Shown in pieces: positions 9,131-21,474 of a DNA stretch of 64,000 nucleotides (position 1 is its first letter; every line of letters starts with the position of its first letter). Made by a program: the position numbers and the translations under genes. The notes beneath the pieces are model-generated. The model was not told where the DNA came from. It worked only from the letters and a program-made list of their open reading frames with translations, and ran no database searches. The stretch is from Roridomyces roridus. Its lineage: Eukaryota; Basidiomycota; Agaricomycetes; Agaricales; Mycenaceae. The DNA lies in contig JARKIF010000016.1 in assembly GCA_029378245.1 (NCBI GenBank), positions 868,001-932,000 of the forward strand, written 5' to 3'.

Positions 9131-12100
9131 ATGGCTCCCTCCGATTTTGCGCACGCCAATGTCGCAGACGTTGTCGACAAACTCACCACCGACGAGGCCA
9201 TCCAGCTCATCGCCGGCGTCGGATTCTGGAAGACGCACGCCGTCGACCGTCTAGGCATCCCTGCGGTCAAGGTCAGCGACGGCCCCAATGGTATACGCGG
9301 CAACCACTTTGTTATGGGCACCCCAGCAAAGTGCCTCCCGTCGGCAACCGCGATGGGCGCAACCTGGGATCCCCAGCTCATCCATGAAGTCGGTCTCAAG
9401 CTCCTCGCGGCCGAGGCCAAGCTCCGTGCAGCGTCCGTGATTCTCGCGCCCACGTGTAATATCCAGCGGGTGACTAGGCGCTTCTTATATATATAGAAAC
9501 GTGCTAATGGCCGCCTAGAATCCTCTCGGTGGTCGGGTACGGCCTCCTTGTTGCCACCAAACTCGTTCTCATTCCGTCGCAGAGTTTTGAGAGTTTCTCA
9601 GAAGACCCTCACCTCTCGGGCATGATCGCAGCAGCGTACGTTAATGGAGTCCAAGACGGCGGTATCGGAACTACAATCAAGCATTTCGTGTGCGTGTTGA
9701 GCAGATATCGTATTGCTCTCACTGAGCCCATTGGACAGCGCCAATGACAAGGAAAACGATCGCATGGCTTACGACAGCATCCTCAGCGAGCGTGCGCTGC
9801 GTGAAATTTACATGATGCCCTTCATGCTCGCGCAGAAATACGCTAAACCTTGGTCATACATGACCGCGTGCGTCGTCCACGAACTTTTTTCCTTGCTACG
9901 TTTCTTGTTTACGCTGCGAACAGATACAACCGCATCAACGGCACACACGTCTCCGAAAACCCTCTGATTATCCAGAAAGTCCTGCGTGACGAGTGGAAGT
10001 TTGATGGTTTGGTGAGTGCTTCCGCTGTTGAATTCAAACTTTCTAATTTTGTGTAGGTTATGAGCGATTGGTTCGGCGTCTACAGCGTCGACTTGAGTAT
10101 CAAAGCCGGCCTCGATCTGGAAATGCCGGGGGTCAACAAATGGCGCTCGCTCGATCTCGTTAACCGGTCTATTCAATCCCGCAAGCTTACCGTGCGGGAT
10201 ATCAAGAAACGCGCGAACAATGTGCTCGAGCTGGTCAAGAAGTGCGCTGCCGGGGCTCCCGAGGTCCGCGTGTCCCATCTCATTTGTTCAACGGCCACAA
10301 AACAATTAATCTCTAGGTCCTCGACGGCGACGGTATCGAACGCACCCTCGAATCGGAGTCCGACAAGATCCTGATGCAGCGCGTCGCTGCCGAGTCGATC
10401 GTCCTGCTCAAGAACACCGACGGCGTCCTACCCCTCCAACCCTCCACACTCAAGAAGCTCGCAATCGTCGGGCCGAATGCGAAAGCTATGGTTTTAAGTG
10501 GCGGGGGATCGGCTGCACTGAAGCCCTCGTATTTCGTTTCACCGTATGAGGGGATCGTGAATGCGGTCAAGGCTGCGAATCCGGGTGTGGAGGTGACGTA
10601 CTCGGAGGGTGCGAGGGCGTACCTTACTTCGCCTTCGTTGGACTATGTTCTTCTCACTGCGGCTGACGGGTCTGCGGAAAGTAAGAGGGGGTGGCTGGGT
10701 TCGTGGTACCGGCACGCGAGCGATGAGGGTATGGAGGCTGTTGGGGATGTTGTCAAGGTGGATTACTTTGACGAGACGCGGATTTTCATTAGCAATAGTG
10801 CGCCGGAGGAGTTGACCAAGAGGTGGACGCTCAAGTTGAGGGGGTATATGCCCAAGGTGGAGAAGGATACGCCGTTTGAGTTTGGGTTGATCTCGGCGGG
10901 GAGGGCCAAGGTGCGTTGGTTTTCGATTCGTTATCTTTTGCAACTTGAGCTGACTGCGAATGTAGTTGTATGTCGACGGTCAACTGGTCATTGACAACTG
11001 GACGAGGCAGCGTCGCGGAGATGCGTTCTTTGGGTGTGGATCGGAGGAGGAGCAGGGGGTTGTCACGCTGAAAGCTGGAGTCAGCCATCACGTCGAGGTC
11101 GTTTTCGTGAATGTGCGTGCGCCGGCGGATGGAGATGAGGATGAAACTCTCATGGATAGGTGTGTTATCCCTTCTTCTTCCCAATACCAACTGTTAATCC
11201 GTCAACAGCAACCCTGGTATCCGACTCGGCGGCGCAGAGGTCGTCGATTCTGATGCTCTGCTCGACGAGGCGGTGGCGCTGGCCAAGGACGCCGATGCAG
11301 TCATTGCGATTGTGGGACTGAACGCTGATTGGGAGACGGAGGGCAACGATCGGGTGACGCTTGCGCTTCCTGGGAGGACGGATGAATTTGTCGAGAGGGT
11401 TGCGGCTGCGAATCCCAAGACGATTGTTGTTACCGAGTCGGTGCGTCCTTTCTCTTTCCTGGCCCAACAACCGTTGAGAAGACTCGTGTTTCAGGGCTCG
11501 TCGATCCTCCTCCCTTGGACGGACAAGGTCCCTGCGATGGTGCACGCATGGTACCTGGGTAATTCCACCGGGGACGCTATCGCCGATATTCTTCTTGGAC
11601 GCGTGAATCCGGGCGGCAAGCTTTCGTTGACGTTCCCGAAGAGGGAGGAAGACGTCCCTTCGTATGGACATTTCCATTCAGAGAACGGGAGAGTGAGATA
11701 TGCGGAGGATTTGTACGTGGCGAGTCGGTTTGCCTTTTTTTCCCAGACGCGGGTGGCTGATCATGAATGGTTTGAAAGGGATACAAGCATTTCCAACATC
11801 GGAACATTGAGCCGCAGTTTGCTTTTGGGCACGGTCTCTCTTACACCACGTTCGAATTTTCCAACCTCAAGCTCTCTGCGCCCTCCGTATCTCCGTCTAC
11901 CGGCGAATTCTCACTGACTGTTTCAATGGACGTCACCAACACGGGTTCCGTCGCTGGTGCCGAAGTGGCGCAAATCTACATATCGTTACCGCGTACTTCG
12001 GAACTTACGCACGTGCCCTTGCAGCTCAAGGGGTTCTCCAAGGTGTTGCTTGAGCCGGGGCAGACGGCTAGTGCGAGTGTCGAGTTGGACAAGTACGCTG

Positions 12101-12240
12101 TGTCGTATTGGGATGATCGGTTCAGTACGTGGGTTGTTGAGAAGGGGGAGTATGGTGTCAAGGTTGGTGCGGGGAGTGATCGGTTGGGGCTTGAGGCTGT
12201 GTTTGGGGTCGAGAAGGGGTTCGAGTGGCAGGGACTTTGA
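9131..12240 (+). CDS. GH3 beta-glucosidase with PA14 insertion
   Basis: A large multi-exon gene. In order it encodes the GH3 N-terminal barrel ([40 protein letters not shown] with the nucleophile Asp), the alpha/beta sandwich ([15 protein letters not shown]), a PA14 domain (around [12 protein letters not shown]), the rest of the sandwich ([34 protein letters not shown]) and a fibronectin-III-like end ([15 protein letters not shown]). This order matches fungal intracellular GH3/PA14 beta-glucosidases, which release glucose from cellobiose and aryl-glucosides. The start [15 protein letters not shown] shows no signal peptide, supporting a cytosolic enzyme. The first introns (9470 onward) are GT-AG and restore the family consensus. 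No frame breaks were seen. Confidence 0.92.
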
Positions 12241-13667
12241 GTGGTTGTACCGATAGAATTGTAATGGATTGACTTGCGGACTTTGAAATTTTTCAACATG
12301 ATACCGGGACTTTGGTTGAAATCACACATGCTGATTCTGAACTTGCTGGTTGCTTCATTCAACTGCAAGTATTTCGGGTGGTCGTGGCGATTGCTATGCT
12401 CTCTAGGAGCATGAGCTCCGAGTCGGCTCTCGGAACGCAGCCCAGGTATTTAGAAGACTGATTACGCAAGAATCTACCTTGCGCTCTATTCAGAGGTCTC
12501 CCAGAAAAGCTCAACGTCGGAAACAGAGCTTCATCCGAGTAAAGAAGGATTCTATTTCCAAGCCGGCCGAGGCCTGAGTGGCCTTCCAACTGGTTCCCGA
12601 ATCAGAGAAGCAGCGGCGGAATAGACAGCTCGAGGTTCGGAGATCAGATAGCGTTGCGCTTGGGCAACACTCGGAGTAAGCTCGGACCCTGCGGAGTTTG
12701 AATTTTTTCAACCATGAATGACTGGCGGTTGAAAAACTTTGAGTACTTGCTGTTCGAAAGACTTTGGCTACTTATTGTTCAGGTAAACTCAGATTTGGAG
12801 GTTCTCCATCGTTCGGCTAGGCATCTGCCCGCCAGTGCGGGATGCTGCACTCGGCGATACTTAACGGACCGCCCGGGACTGATCGAGACGGGCGGCCCGC
12901 TCGAGGGGTGACATGAAAAAGGTTCTCATGGGCTCAGGCTCACAAGAGTAAGAAGGCGGGGCAGGTAATTTCTGCCATCCATCAAACGGACAGAAACGGA
13001 CTTGGTTGCAAAATCTAAATACCGCAATGACCTGAGAGGACAGCTAAATTTGAACAGTCGCCCGTGTGATAACTTGTAAGCCTCTTTCTCTTTGAGAGAC
13101 CGGGTCTGATTAGATTCGTGTGAATCTTGGACGCGGGAGAGGATATCGTAACTGCGCGGCGGAGGGGCTCGTTAGCACCAATTTTCTGTTGCTTCTTCGA
13201 AAAGATGCCCGAGAAGTCCAGGGACGCCGAGTTAACGTACAACTGGTTTCATTGAGAACTTGTCTGGATCCACCCCACTTGCAAACCATCCACAGCAAGC
13301 AGAGATCCTTTAATTGACTCAGTTGACTCCAATATCAACTCTATATAATGGATCCTCGATATTCGGCAAGCGGCCGGCAAGTTCAATTGAAACTTGCCGC
13401 AAATTACGGCACTCATGCCATTACGTCCTGCTTCCATCTCCCTTCTGTTCTACGCCCACCATGCCCAGCACAAACAGTACGGGCACGCCCACAGATGCCT
13501 GCAGCTGATACCTATTCCTCTCAGAATATTCTCCCCGTTCCTGTCCGTGGGCATGATCCCCGGGAGACCACAACGCCGAATGGACTTGAACTACATGGAG
13601 GCTATGGCTGGCGCGAAAGAGTTGATAAAGAGTCGGCAAGACGCTGGTCTCCTCAGCAAATCTCGCA
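12241..13667. other. Intergenic: GH3 3' flank and duplicated oxidase promoter region
   Basis: No gene is supported. The right part (about 12780-13660) is clearly similar to about 16165-17020: the GACCG...GGGCGG tract, the GAGTAAGAAGGCGG tract, the block around AGGACAGCTAAATTTGAACAG and the sequence before the oxidase ATG all recur in order. It is therefore the 5' part of a tandem duplication unit. Several ORFs here are shared by both copies only because of this duplication. Confidence 0.6.
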
Positions 13668-15850
13668 ATGCCTTCTCTCAACAAGGTCTCTCTCCTGTCA
13701 GCTGCATCCCTGGTTGTCGTCGCTGCTCTCGTCGGCGGCACTCCAGGCTGGAAATTCACCACCAAAGGCCATTCGGGAATCCTCGCCCTCGAGGCCGTTG
13801 TCGTCTCCCCGACCCTCGTACTCATGTTCGACCGCGCCACTGACGACCCGCTACACACTGCCGATGGTAAAGTCGCCTGGGGGGCGCTCTGGAATTTGGA
13901 GACCAACGAGCCGACGGCGGTCAAACTCCAAACTGATTCGTTCTGTGCGAGCGGAAGTATCTTAAGCAACGGGACCATGGTTTGCATTAACTCCTCCTGC
14001 TCGATGCTGGATTCTGACACCCAAGTCGCAGGTCAGCGTCGGCGGAAACGTGCCCGCCGCGGAAGACCTCTGGCTCACGAACGCAACGGACGGAATGACT
14101 GCGCTCCGGTTGTTCGGCCCCTGTACTGACCCCGCCGGGGTAAATTGCACCGTGTTTGAGGATATCAATACTGTACATTTGGCGGAGAATCGATGGTATC
14201 CGACGACCATTCGAATTTCCGATGGTTCATTGGTGGGTCGACGAACACGTTGTTGGCAACTTTGAAATAACTGAATGTCACAGATGATTATTGGCGGAAC
14301 TCATGAGCTCACGACCTTTTACAACACGGATCCTGCAAATACCTACGAGTTCTTCCCCTCGAAGGACGGCGGCGTCCCTCGGCATTCCCCGCTTCTGGCG
14401 CGTACTGTGAATGTCAACCTTTTCCCTCGGCAAGTCTGCATCCTTATCGTCGTGAGCTCGATTCTAATCCTGGAGTCACAGTGCATTTGCTCTCCCAGAT
14501 GGAAAGGTCTTCATACTCGCAAACAACCAGAGCATCATATACGATATCGAGAACGACATGGAGACGCTACTTCCTGACCTGTGCGTTTCTCCCTCTGTAG
14601 ACGTGGAAACAACTGATTCACAAGCATGCAGCCCCAACGGCCAACGCGTCTCCAACCCCTTCGATGGCACCGCCCAACTGCTCCCTCTGTACCCGCCCTC
14701 GTACACGCCCACGATCCTCGCCTGCGGAGGCTCCAACAAGTCCGATGTAACACCCATCTCCGAACTCTCTTCGCAGGACCCCGCGCTAGCGCAATGCAGT
14801 CGGATTACCCTCACGCCCGAGGGCATCGAACGGGGGTGGGAGCTAGATAGTCTGCCTCAGGGACGGATGCTGCCCGAGATGATTCCATTGCCCAATGGTC
14901 AGATCCTCATTATCAACGGTGGGCAGACGGGGTATGCCGCATATAGCTCTGTTGGGTTTCGGACTGAGGCGGAGGTGGGCAATTCAAACGCGGATCATCC
15001 GGCGTGAGTACCTGTCTTTTAGTGCGGGTTGGAAGACACTTAACTGATTGCAGGTTTACACCGATTTTGTATACTCCTTGGGCTCCCCTGGGCAGTCGGA
15101 TGAGCCAGGAGGGGTTACCGGCGACGGACATTGCGCGGATGTATCACTCGACTGTTAGCTTGACGCCGCAGGGGTGAGTGCTTCAAATCTTCGGCGTGCG
15201 CCGTACTGGGTCCTGACGATTTGTAGCAACATTTGGCTCGCGGGTAGTAATCCCAATGCAAACACGACTGTCTTCCCTCCAGGCGTGCCGGGCTACTCTA
15301 CGTGCGTAGCTCTCTCAGCTCGGCATCGAAGTTCTGATTAGCTAAAGTGAATTCCGCGTCGAGACGCTCGACCCGCCCTACATGGAATTACCCCGACCCA
15401 TCCTGTCCGATGTCCCACAAAAGATTGCTTTCAATGAGAATTTCACTATTGGCATTGACATCCCGGAGGGAGCGTCGACTTCATCTATTCAAGGTCCCGC
15501 CATCTCTTTCCGTTTCTCCACATGTACTCAACCTATGTACTCACAGTCGCTCTCGTGGACCTGGGATTCTCGACTCACGCCTTCCACGCGAGCGCCCGCG
15601 TTGTATTCATGAACTCGAACCTCTCAGATGACGGGAAGGAGCTGACGATCACAGCTCCGCCGAATAACAGGGTGTATCCGCCTGGGCCTGGTATGTCTCA
15701 TCTCGCTGCTGAATTTGCCATTATGAATGGGATTGCGCAGCGTACATTTTCGTCACGGTGGCAGATGGCACGCTGACCAGTCAAGGGGCGCATGTGATGG
15801 TTGGGACGGGTGGAAATCCGCCTGTTGCGGACCAGGGGGTGCGGTTGTGA
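13668..15850 (+). CDS. Glyoxal oxidase-like copper radical oxidase, copy A
   Basis: Ten exons (13668-13979, 14032-14232, 14284-14429, 14482-14580, 14632-15003, 15054-15173, 15227-15301, 15348-15493, 15547-15690, 15741-15850) give 574 aa with no frame breaks. An N-terminal hydrophobic signal peptide ([15 protein letters not shown]) is followed by a seven-bladed glyoxal-oxidase domain and a C-terminal DUF1929-type domain. Residues expected in copper radical oxidases are present: Cys93 (FCASGS) and Tyr160 (NRWYPT) for the thioether cofactor, Tyr407-His408 (RMYHST) and His556 (GAHVMVG). Such enzymes oxidise aldehydes or alcohols outside the cell and release H2O2 for peroxidases. Intron 3 has a GC donor (GCAAGT), whereas copy B has GTAAGT. 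It is a tandem paralogue of the gene at 17025. Confidence 0.9.
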
Positions 15851-17024
15851 AGTCAAAGTGTTTAGATTATGCATGCTAGAAGCAATCGTCATGTAATTTG
15901 TAACAATGGACTCATTTCTTCTATTCATGATCAAGTTCAATACAATTTTGAACCTTGAGCACGTGACCTTTGGTTGAAATCGAGTGTCCAACTCTGACCC
16001 AGTACATTGCCAGTAAAAGGAACATGTGTACGGAGTGGACTAAGCTGTGTATTGGAGTGTAATGAAATGTGGATTCCACGGAGGTGAGGGTCAGCCCCCG
16101 GTCGGTTGAAACTTGGTACGTACGACAGGAGAAATGTAGCTACGAGCGCAATGACTTTTCTGTGCTCCATCGTTTAGCCATGCATCTGGCCTCTGGATTC
16201 CAGCGTGGGATTCGGGACTAGGGGATACTTAAGGGACCGTCCGGAACCGATGTCACCGAGAAGGGCGGCGAGCTCGAGAGGTGACACGGAAGAACTTTCC
16301 CCGCTCAGACTCGCAGGATGAGTAAGAAGGCGGCAACTCGTAGTCCTGAAACTAGTACCAAACGGACAGAAGCGGACTTGGTCATCGAATCCAAGTACCG
16401 CGATGACCTGAGAGGACAGCTAAATTTGAACAGTGTAACTTGTAAGCGTTTCGCTGTGAGACGCCGGGCTGATTACATTCGTGTAAGTTTCTGACGAGGG
16501 AGAGGAGATCGTAACTCCGCGGCCTAGAGGCGAGCTCGGATGAATTTTCTGTGGCTTCTTTGAAAAAGAAGCCCGAGAAAGCCAGGGCCGCCGAGTCCGT
16601 ACGACGGTTTCATTATCGAATTGTCTGGATTCACGTCCACTTGCACAATGCACAGGGCAGAGGGAAATCCGTTGCTCAGGCCTCTCCATACAATGGCCAC
16701 CCTCGATATCCAGCCAGCCGAGGGCGAGTTCCAAGTTGAATCAAATCAAACGATCAAAGATTCAAACGAACTTGCCGCAAATTACGGCACTGGTGTCATT
16801 ACGTCACGTTTTCATCTCTCTTCTAAGTTCTTCACGCCCATGTACTTTCGGCGGAACCACTCAGCTGATGGCTCTTCCGTTCAAAATAATCTCTCCGTCC
16901 TTGTCCGTGGGCATGATCCCCGGATGGCCAGAATGGTGAACGCACTTGAACGACATGACTCTGGCTGGCGCGAAAGAGTTCATAAAGAGTGGGCACAACG
17001 CTGGTCTCTTCAGCACCGCTCCCA
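15851..17024. other. Intergenic spacer between tandem oxidases
   Basis: No gene. The left part matches the region after copy B (TTGAGCACGTGACCTTTGGTTG occurs at about 15954 and 19278). The right part repeats the copy A promoter region. It marks the junction of the tandem duplication. The ORFs seen here are non-coding by context. Confidence 0.55.
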
Positions 17025-19188
17025 ATGCCTTCTCTAAACAAGCTCTCTCTCCTCTCAGCTACACTCCTCGGCGCTGCCCTCGTCGGCGGCACTCCAGGCT
17101 GGAAATTCTCCACCAAAGGCCATTCGGGAATCCTCGCCCTCGAAGCCATCGTGGTCTCCCCGACCCTCGTACTCATGTTCGACCGTGCAACTGACGACCC
17201 ACTCCATACCCCCGACGGCAACGTCGCCTGGGGGGCGCTGTGGAATTTGGAGACCAACGAGCCGACGGCGGTCAAACTGCAGAGTGACTCGTTCTGTGCC
17301 AGCGGAAGTATCTTGAGCAACGGGACCATGGTTCGCATTCACTTATTGTGCTTGACGCCAGATTTTTACGCACAAGTACCAGGTCAGCGTCGGCGGAAAC
17401 GATCCTGCCACGGAAGACCTCTGGCTCACGAACGCGACCAATGGGCTAAACGCCCTCCGGCTCTTCGGTCCCTGCACCGACCCCGCCGGAGTAAATTGCA
17501 CCATTTTTGAGGATATCAATAATGTGCATCTGGCGGAAAATCGGTGGTATCCAACTACCATTCGGATTTCTGATGGTTCATTGGTAAGTCGAGTTCCTTT
17601 GCGATTCATCATTACTGAATACCGCAGATGATCATGGGCGGAAATCACGAGGCCACCACATTTTACAACACGGCTCCTTCGAATACCTATGAGTTCTTCC
17701 CCTCGAAGGACGGCGGCGTCCCCCGGCATTCGCCGCTTCTGGCGCGCACTGTGAATGTCAACATGTTCCCCCGGTAAGTCTGTATTCCCTTCGTCTACTT
17801 AATTCTGATCCTGGAACTACAGTGCATTTGCCCTCCCAGATGGCAAAGTCTTCATACTGGCAGACAACCAGACCATCATCTACGATATCGATACAGACAC
17901 GGAGACGTTGCTTCCTGACCTGTGTGTCTCTCCCTCTGTAGACGCAGAAACAATTGATTCACAAGCCTACAGTCCCAACGGCCAACGCGTCTCCAACCCC
18001 TTCGATGGCACCGCCCAACTCCTCCCTCTGTATCCACCCGCCTACACGCCCACAATCCTCGCCTGCGGGGGCTCCAATAAGTCCGACTTGACACCCACCT
18101 CCGAGCTCTCTTCGCAAGACCCCGCGCTGGCACAATGCAGCCGAATCACCCTCACACCCGAAGGCATTGAGCAGGGCTGGGAGCTCGATAGTATGCCTCA
18201 AGGACGTATGATGGCCGAGATGATTCCGTTGCCTAATGGTCAGATCCTCATTATTAACGGCGGGCAGACGGGGTATGCCGCCTATAGCTCTGATGGGTTT
18301 CTGCCCGGGACGGAGGTAGGGAATTCTAATGCGGATCATCCGGCGTGAGTACCTGCAGGGCCTTTCTCTGAGTGCTGAGGATTGACTTGTCGCAGATTTA
18401 CGCCCATTCTGTATACTCCTTGGGCTCCGCTGGGCAGTCGAATGAGCCAGGAGGGATTGCCGGCGACGGACATTCCGCGCTTGTATCATTCGACTGTTAC
18501 CTTGACACCGCAGGGGTGAGTGCTTCAAATATTTGGGGTGCGTCGGACTAGTTCCTGACGGTATGTAGCAACCTCTGGCTCGCGGGTAGTAACCCCAATG
18601 CAAACACGACTGTCTTCCCTCCAGGCGTTCCGGGTTACTCCACGTACGTAGCTCTCTCAGCTCGGCATCGACGTTCTGACTAGATAAAGCGAATTCCGTG
18701 TCGAGACGCTCGACCCGCCCTACATGGAACTACCCCGACCCATCCTGTCCGATGTCCCACAAAAGATTGCGTTCAACGAGAATTTCACTATTGGCATTGA
18801 CATCCCGGAGGGAGTGTCGACTTCATCTATTCAAGGTCCCGCCATCTCTTTCCTTTCCTCGTCTTCTCCACATGTACTCACAGTCGCTCTCGTGGACCTG
18901 GGATTCTCGACTCACGCTTTCCACTCGAGCGCCCGCGTTGTATTCATGAACTCGAACCTCTCGAACGACGGGAAGGAACTAACTATTACGGCTCCGCCAA
19001 ATAATAGGGTGTATCCGCCTGGTCCTGGTATGTTTCATCTCGCTTCTGAATCTTCCAATGTCTTATAGGATTACACAGCGTACATTTTCGTCACGGTGGC
19101 AGACGGCACGCTCACCAGTCAAGGGGCGCATGTGATGGTCGGAACGGGCGGGAATCCACCTGTTGCGGACCAAGGGGTGCGGTTGTGA
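17025..19188 (+). CDS. Glyoxal oxidase-like copper radical oxidase, copy B
   Basis: Tandem paralogue of the gene at 13668 with the same exon pattern and reading frame. The start is [20 protein letters not shown] at 17025, a signal peptide; an in-frame GTG lies upstream but no ATG. Catalytic features are retained: FCASGS, NRWYPT, RLYHST (ARMYHST in copy A) and the C-terminal GAHVMVG. Intron 3 uses a normal GT donor. Small indels are confined mainly to introns, and exon substitutions are mostly conservative, so both copies look functional. Predicted role is extracellular H2O2-generating aldehyde oxidation (AA5-type). Confidence 0.9.
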
Positions 19189-19812
19189 AGCCAAAGTATT
19201 TAGATTCTGGATCCTGACTGTTAAATCGTCATGCAACTCATTTTGTCTCCACGTTCGATTGCAATGATTTTTCAACCTTGAGCACGTGACCTTTGGTTGC
19301 AACGACTTGAGATCTTGAGAGCATTTTCTCGGTTGATCGCGTACTCTACCTATCTGATCAGTAGACGAAGTGCTAGTTCATCTGACACTGACAGCTGAGC
19401 GCTGATCACAGGGATCAGACCAAGGTCTAACTGCGTACACGATTGGAAACTAATGAAATTGAATGCAAATGGAATGTGCAAGAGAAAGTAGCTGCGAGCG
19501 CAATGTAAGACGCTGGGTCTTGTAGGTCCATACGGGAAATTAAAATCAAGGCGATAGGAGGAGGGAAGGAGTAGAGAATAAAGGGAGAGCTTTGAAACGG
19601 CGACTCGCTTGTTTGCTAATCCCGTACTTGAATCCCAGCGCACCCGATCGTTGCCATCCAATTAGAATCATGCTCAGATAAGTATATGGACTTTCCTTGG
19701 CTCGCACGCGACCGTTGGCCGAACCTTTACATAAAGAAAGAAATCGAAACTGACAAGAAAACACTACGATCATTGCTGCTGTACAAGAAAAACACTACGA
19801 AACTGCTGTACT
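19189..19812. other. Intergenic, convergent genes
   Basis: Space between the oxidase copy B stop and the BBE-like gene stop (opposite strands, convergent). The first 300 bp match the copy A 3' flank. The rest holds only short frames that I would not call genes. Confidence 0.5.
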
Positions 19813-21474
19813 TCATATCATAAAAGGGACCCATCTACGCAAAAGACCCAAAAACCACATCGGGCGCGACGTCGAATCGACAGCGCGCGGAACGCAGAAA
19901 GAGTTGGGCGTAAAGGTACCATCGGGGTCAGCAAGCACGCGCGCCTTCTTGAGCCTCTCATACTTCTCCTCGTCCTCATAATACGTGCGCCACACCGCGT
20001 CGAGGTTGAAGTTCCCGTAAGAGCCCCACAACACCCGGCGATCCGTCGTGCTGAACATTCCTTCGGGGCCGTTGGCTTGATCGTCCGTCTTCTGGGCCCA
20101 CGCCTCGGCGTCTCGACGGTTTTCGGGGAGGTGGAAATTGTCGAGGACCATGCAGAGCGTCGTGTCGCGCCACTGTGGGAGAAAACGTGAGATGCTATGA
20201 TGAAGGTGACGAGCAGAGATACGTACGCTGAAAGCCGTCGACTTCTTGTCCCCGTTCCGCGCGAACATAGAATGCTTCCCTCCGAACGCCTGTAGCTGCG
20301 CGACGAGAAATTGGCCGTTGTTCTTGGGAGCGACGATGGCATCCATACGATCCGTAGCCCACTGCTCCCATCCGTTCTCCGACAACGCCATCGAATTGGT
20401 GCAGTATGTGCGCTTGACGTACGGGAAAGGGTATTCGCGGGCCCTCGGCATGATCCACTGACGCATCAACTCTGAGACGGGCTTGGTCTCGACGCCGGTC
20501 GTGATTATGGAACCCTTTTCGAAACGTTCGAACCACTCGGGGTCGTGAGTAACGCCGTCGCCGAAGGAGACGAACTGCGCAAAGACGAAGATGACGGGGG
20601 GCATGGGGTCGGATTTGAGCAGGTCGAGATCCCGACGAACTTTGTGTTCAAGCCCGGGCATCGCCTTGGAGAACTCGCAATTCTCGCTCATGACGCTGAC
20701 ACAGAGGTCGTAGTTGCGAGGAAAGTCGACGTCGTCCGACGTGTTGGCGAGGTAACCGAGGATCGTCGCGAGCTTCTCCTTGTTATACAAAAGGACAGCG
20801 CGCATGCCAACGGAACCCTTGTGGTCTACGTCCCGCTGGACCTTGACCACAAAGTGCGTCAATACGCCAAAGTTGCCGGGGCTGCCGCCGAGGATAGCAA
20901 AGAAGAGGTCGGATGGGTCTCCAGGCGTGATCTCGCGCTGCACGCCAGCGTGGTCGACGATGTGGAGGGAAGTCACGGAGTCTGCGAGGAGCCCGAAGCT
21001 GCGTCCAAGTAGTCCGTAGCCTCCGGTCTGCACATGGCCACCGAGGTGGACACCGGAGCACTGGCCGTGCCCAACGAAGACGCCGTTGCTGGCGAGAAAG
21101 GTGTGGAACTCGTCGAGGCTATAGCTGACGCTGGCGCGTACCGAGGGACCCTGCGGATGGTCGGGCAAGTATTTGAGATCTATGTCGCGGCGCTTAAAGG
21201 TGTTACGCAAGTCGAGCTGGATATTGTTGGAAGAAGTGGACGAAGCCCCGCTGTACTGGTGGCCACCGGAACGAATGGCGATGGCGATGTTGTTCTCCCT
21301 CGCGTGCTCGATGACAAGTTTGATGTCGGCGACGTCGAAGGGCTGGACGATGAGACCCGGGTTCATGTGAGGCGCGTTGGGGTAGCTGGAGGAGGCGTAT
21401 TGGTCCCTCTGCTTGGCGTAGTCGGGGTCTGCTGGCGTAAATTGGAGGCCTTGGACATCTTGGATCGTCTCCAT
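19813..21474 (-). CDS. FAD-linked oxidoreductase, berberine-bridge-enzyme-like
   Basis: The open frame is 553 codons. An N-terminal PCMH-type FAD-binding domain has IRSGGHQYSG (His72) and GHGQCSGVHLGGH (Cys139), the positions used for bicovalent 6-S-cysteinyl, 8-alpha-histidyl flavin. A substrate domain and a C-terminal BBE segment (GNFNLDAVWRTYYED, near the end) follow. There is no signal peptide, unlike many secreted relatives. Within the frame, 20173-20226 (54 nt) has a consensus donor GTACGT and acceptor CCCACAG, contains no stop and is a multiple of three. It is probably an intron; splicing gives 535 aa and removes VRISARHLHHSISRFLPQ. The substrate is unknown. Confidence 0.88.
   Translation of the reverse strand: METIQDVQGLQFTPADPDYAKQRDQYASSSYPNAPHMNPGLIVQPFDVADIKLVIEHARENNIAIAIRSGGHQYSGASSTSSNNIQLDLRNTFKRRDIDLKYLPDHPQGPSVRASVSYSLDEFHTFLASNGVFVGHGQCSGVHLGGHVQTGGYGLLGRSFGLLADSVTSLHIVDHAGVQREITPGDPSDLFFAILGGSPGNFGVLTHFVVKVQRDVDHKGSVGMRAVLLYNKEKLATILGYLANTSDDVDFPRNYDLCVSVMSENCEFSKAMPGLEHKVRRDLDLLKSDPMPPVIFVFAQFVSFGDGVTHDPEWFERFEKGSIITTGVETKPVSELMRQWIMPRAREYPFPYVKRTYCTNSMALSENGWEQWATDRMDAIVAPKNNGQFLVAQLQAFGGKHSMFARNGDKKSTAFSVRISARHLHHSISRFLPQWRDTTLCMVLDNFHLPENRRDAEAWAQKTDDQANGPEGMFSTTDRRVLWGSYGNFNLDAVWRTYYEDEEKYERLKKARVLADPDGTFTPNSFCVPRAVDSTSRPMWFLGLLRRWVPFMI

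Larger units (their letters stand above)
12780..19510. repeat. Tandem segmental duplication, unit about 3.3 kb
   Basis: Two consecutive units, roughly 12780-16150 and 16165-19510, each carry a promoter region, a complete oxidase gene and a 3' flank with the same order of matching blocks. The 3' flanks share GAGCACGTGACCTTTGGTTG and a block around TAGCT(A/G)CGAGCGCAATG. Boundaries are approximate because the spacers have diverged more than the genes. Confidence 0.7.

Noticed and set aside
14581..14631. Open frame continuing through the glyoxal-oxidase copy A as extra coding residues ([17 protein letters not shown])
   Set aside because: Removing 14581-14631 gives [18 protein letters not shown], the expected family sequence, so it is an in-frame intron.
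20545..21012. 155-codon plus-strand ORF
   Set aside because: Antisense to the BBE-like gene; low-complexity acidic/valine pattern typical of shadow frames.
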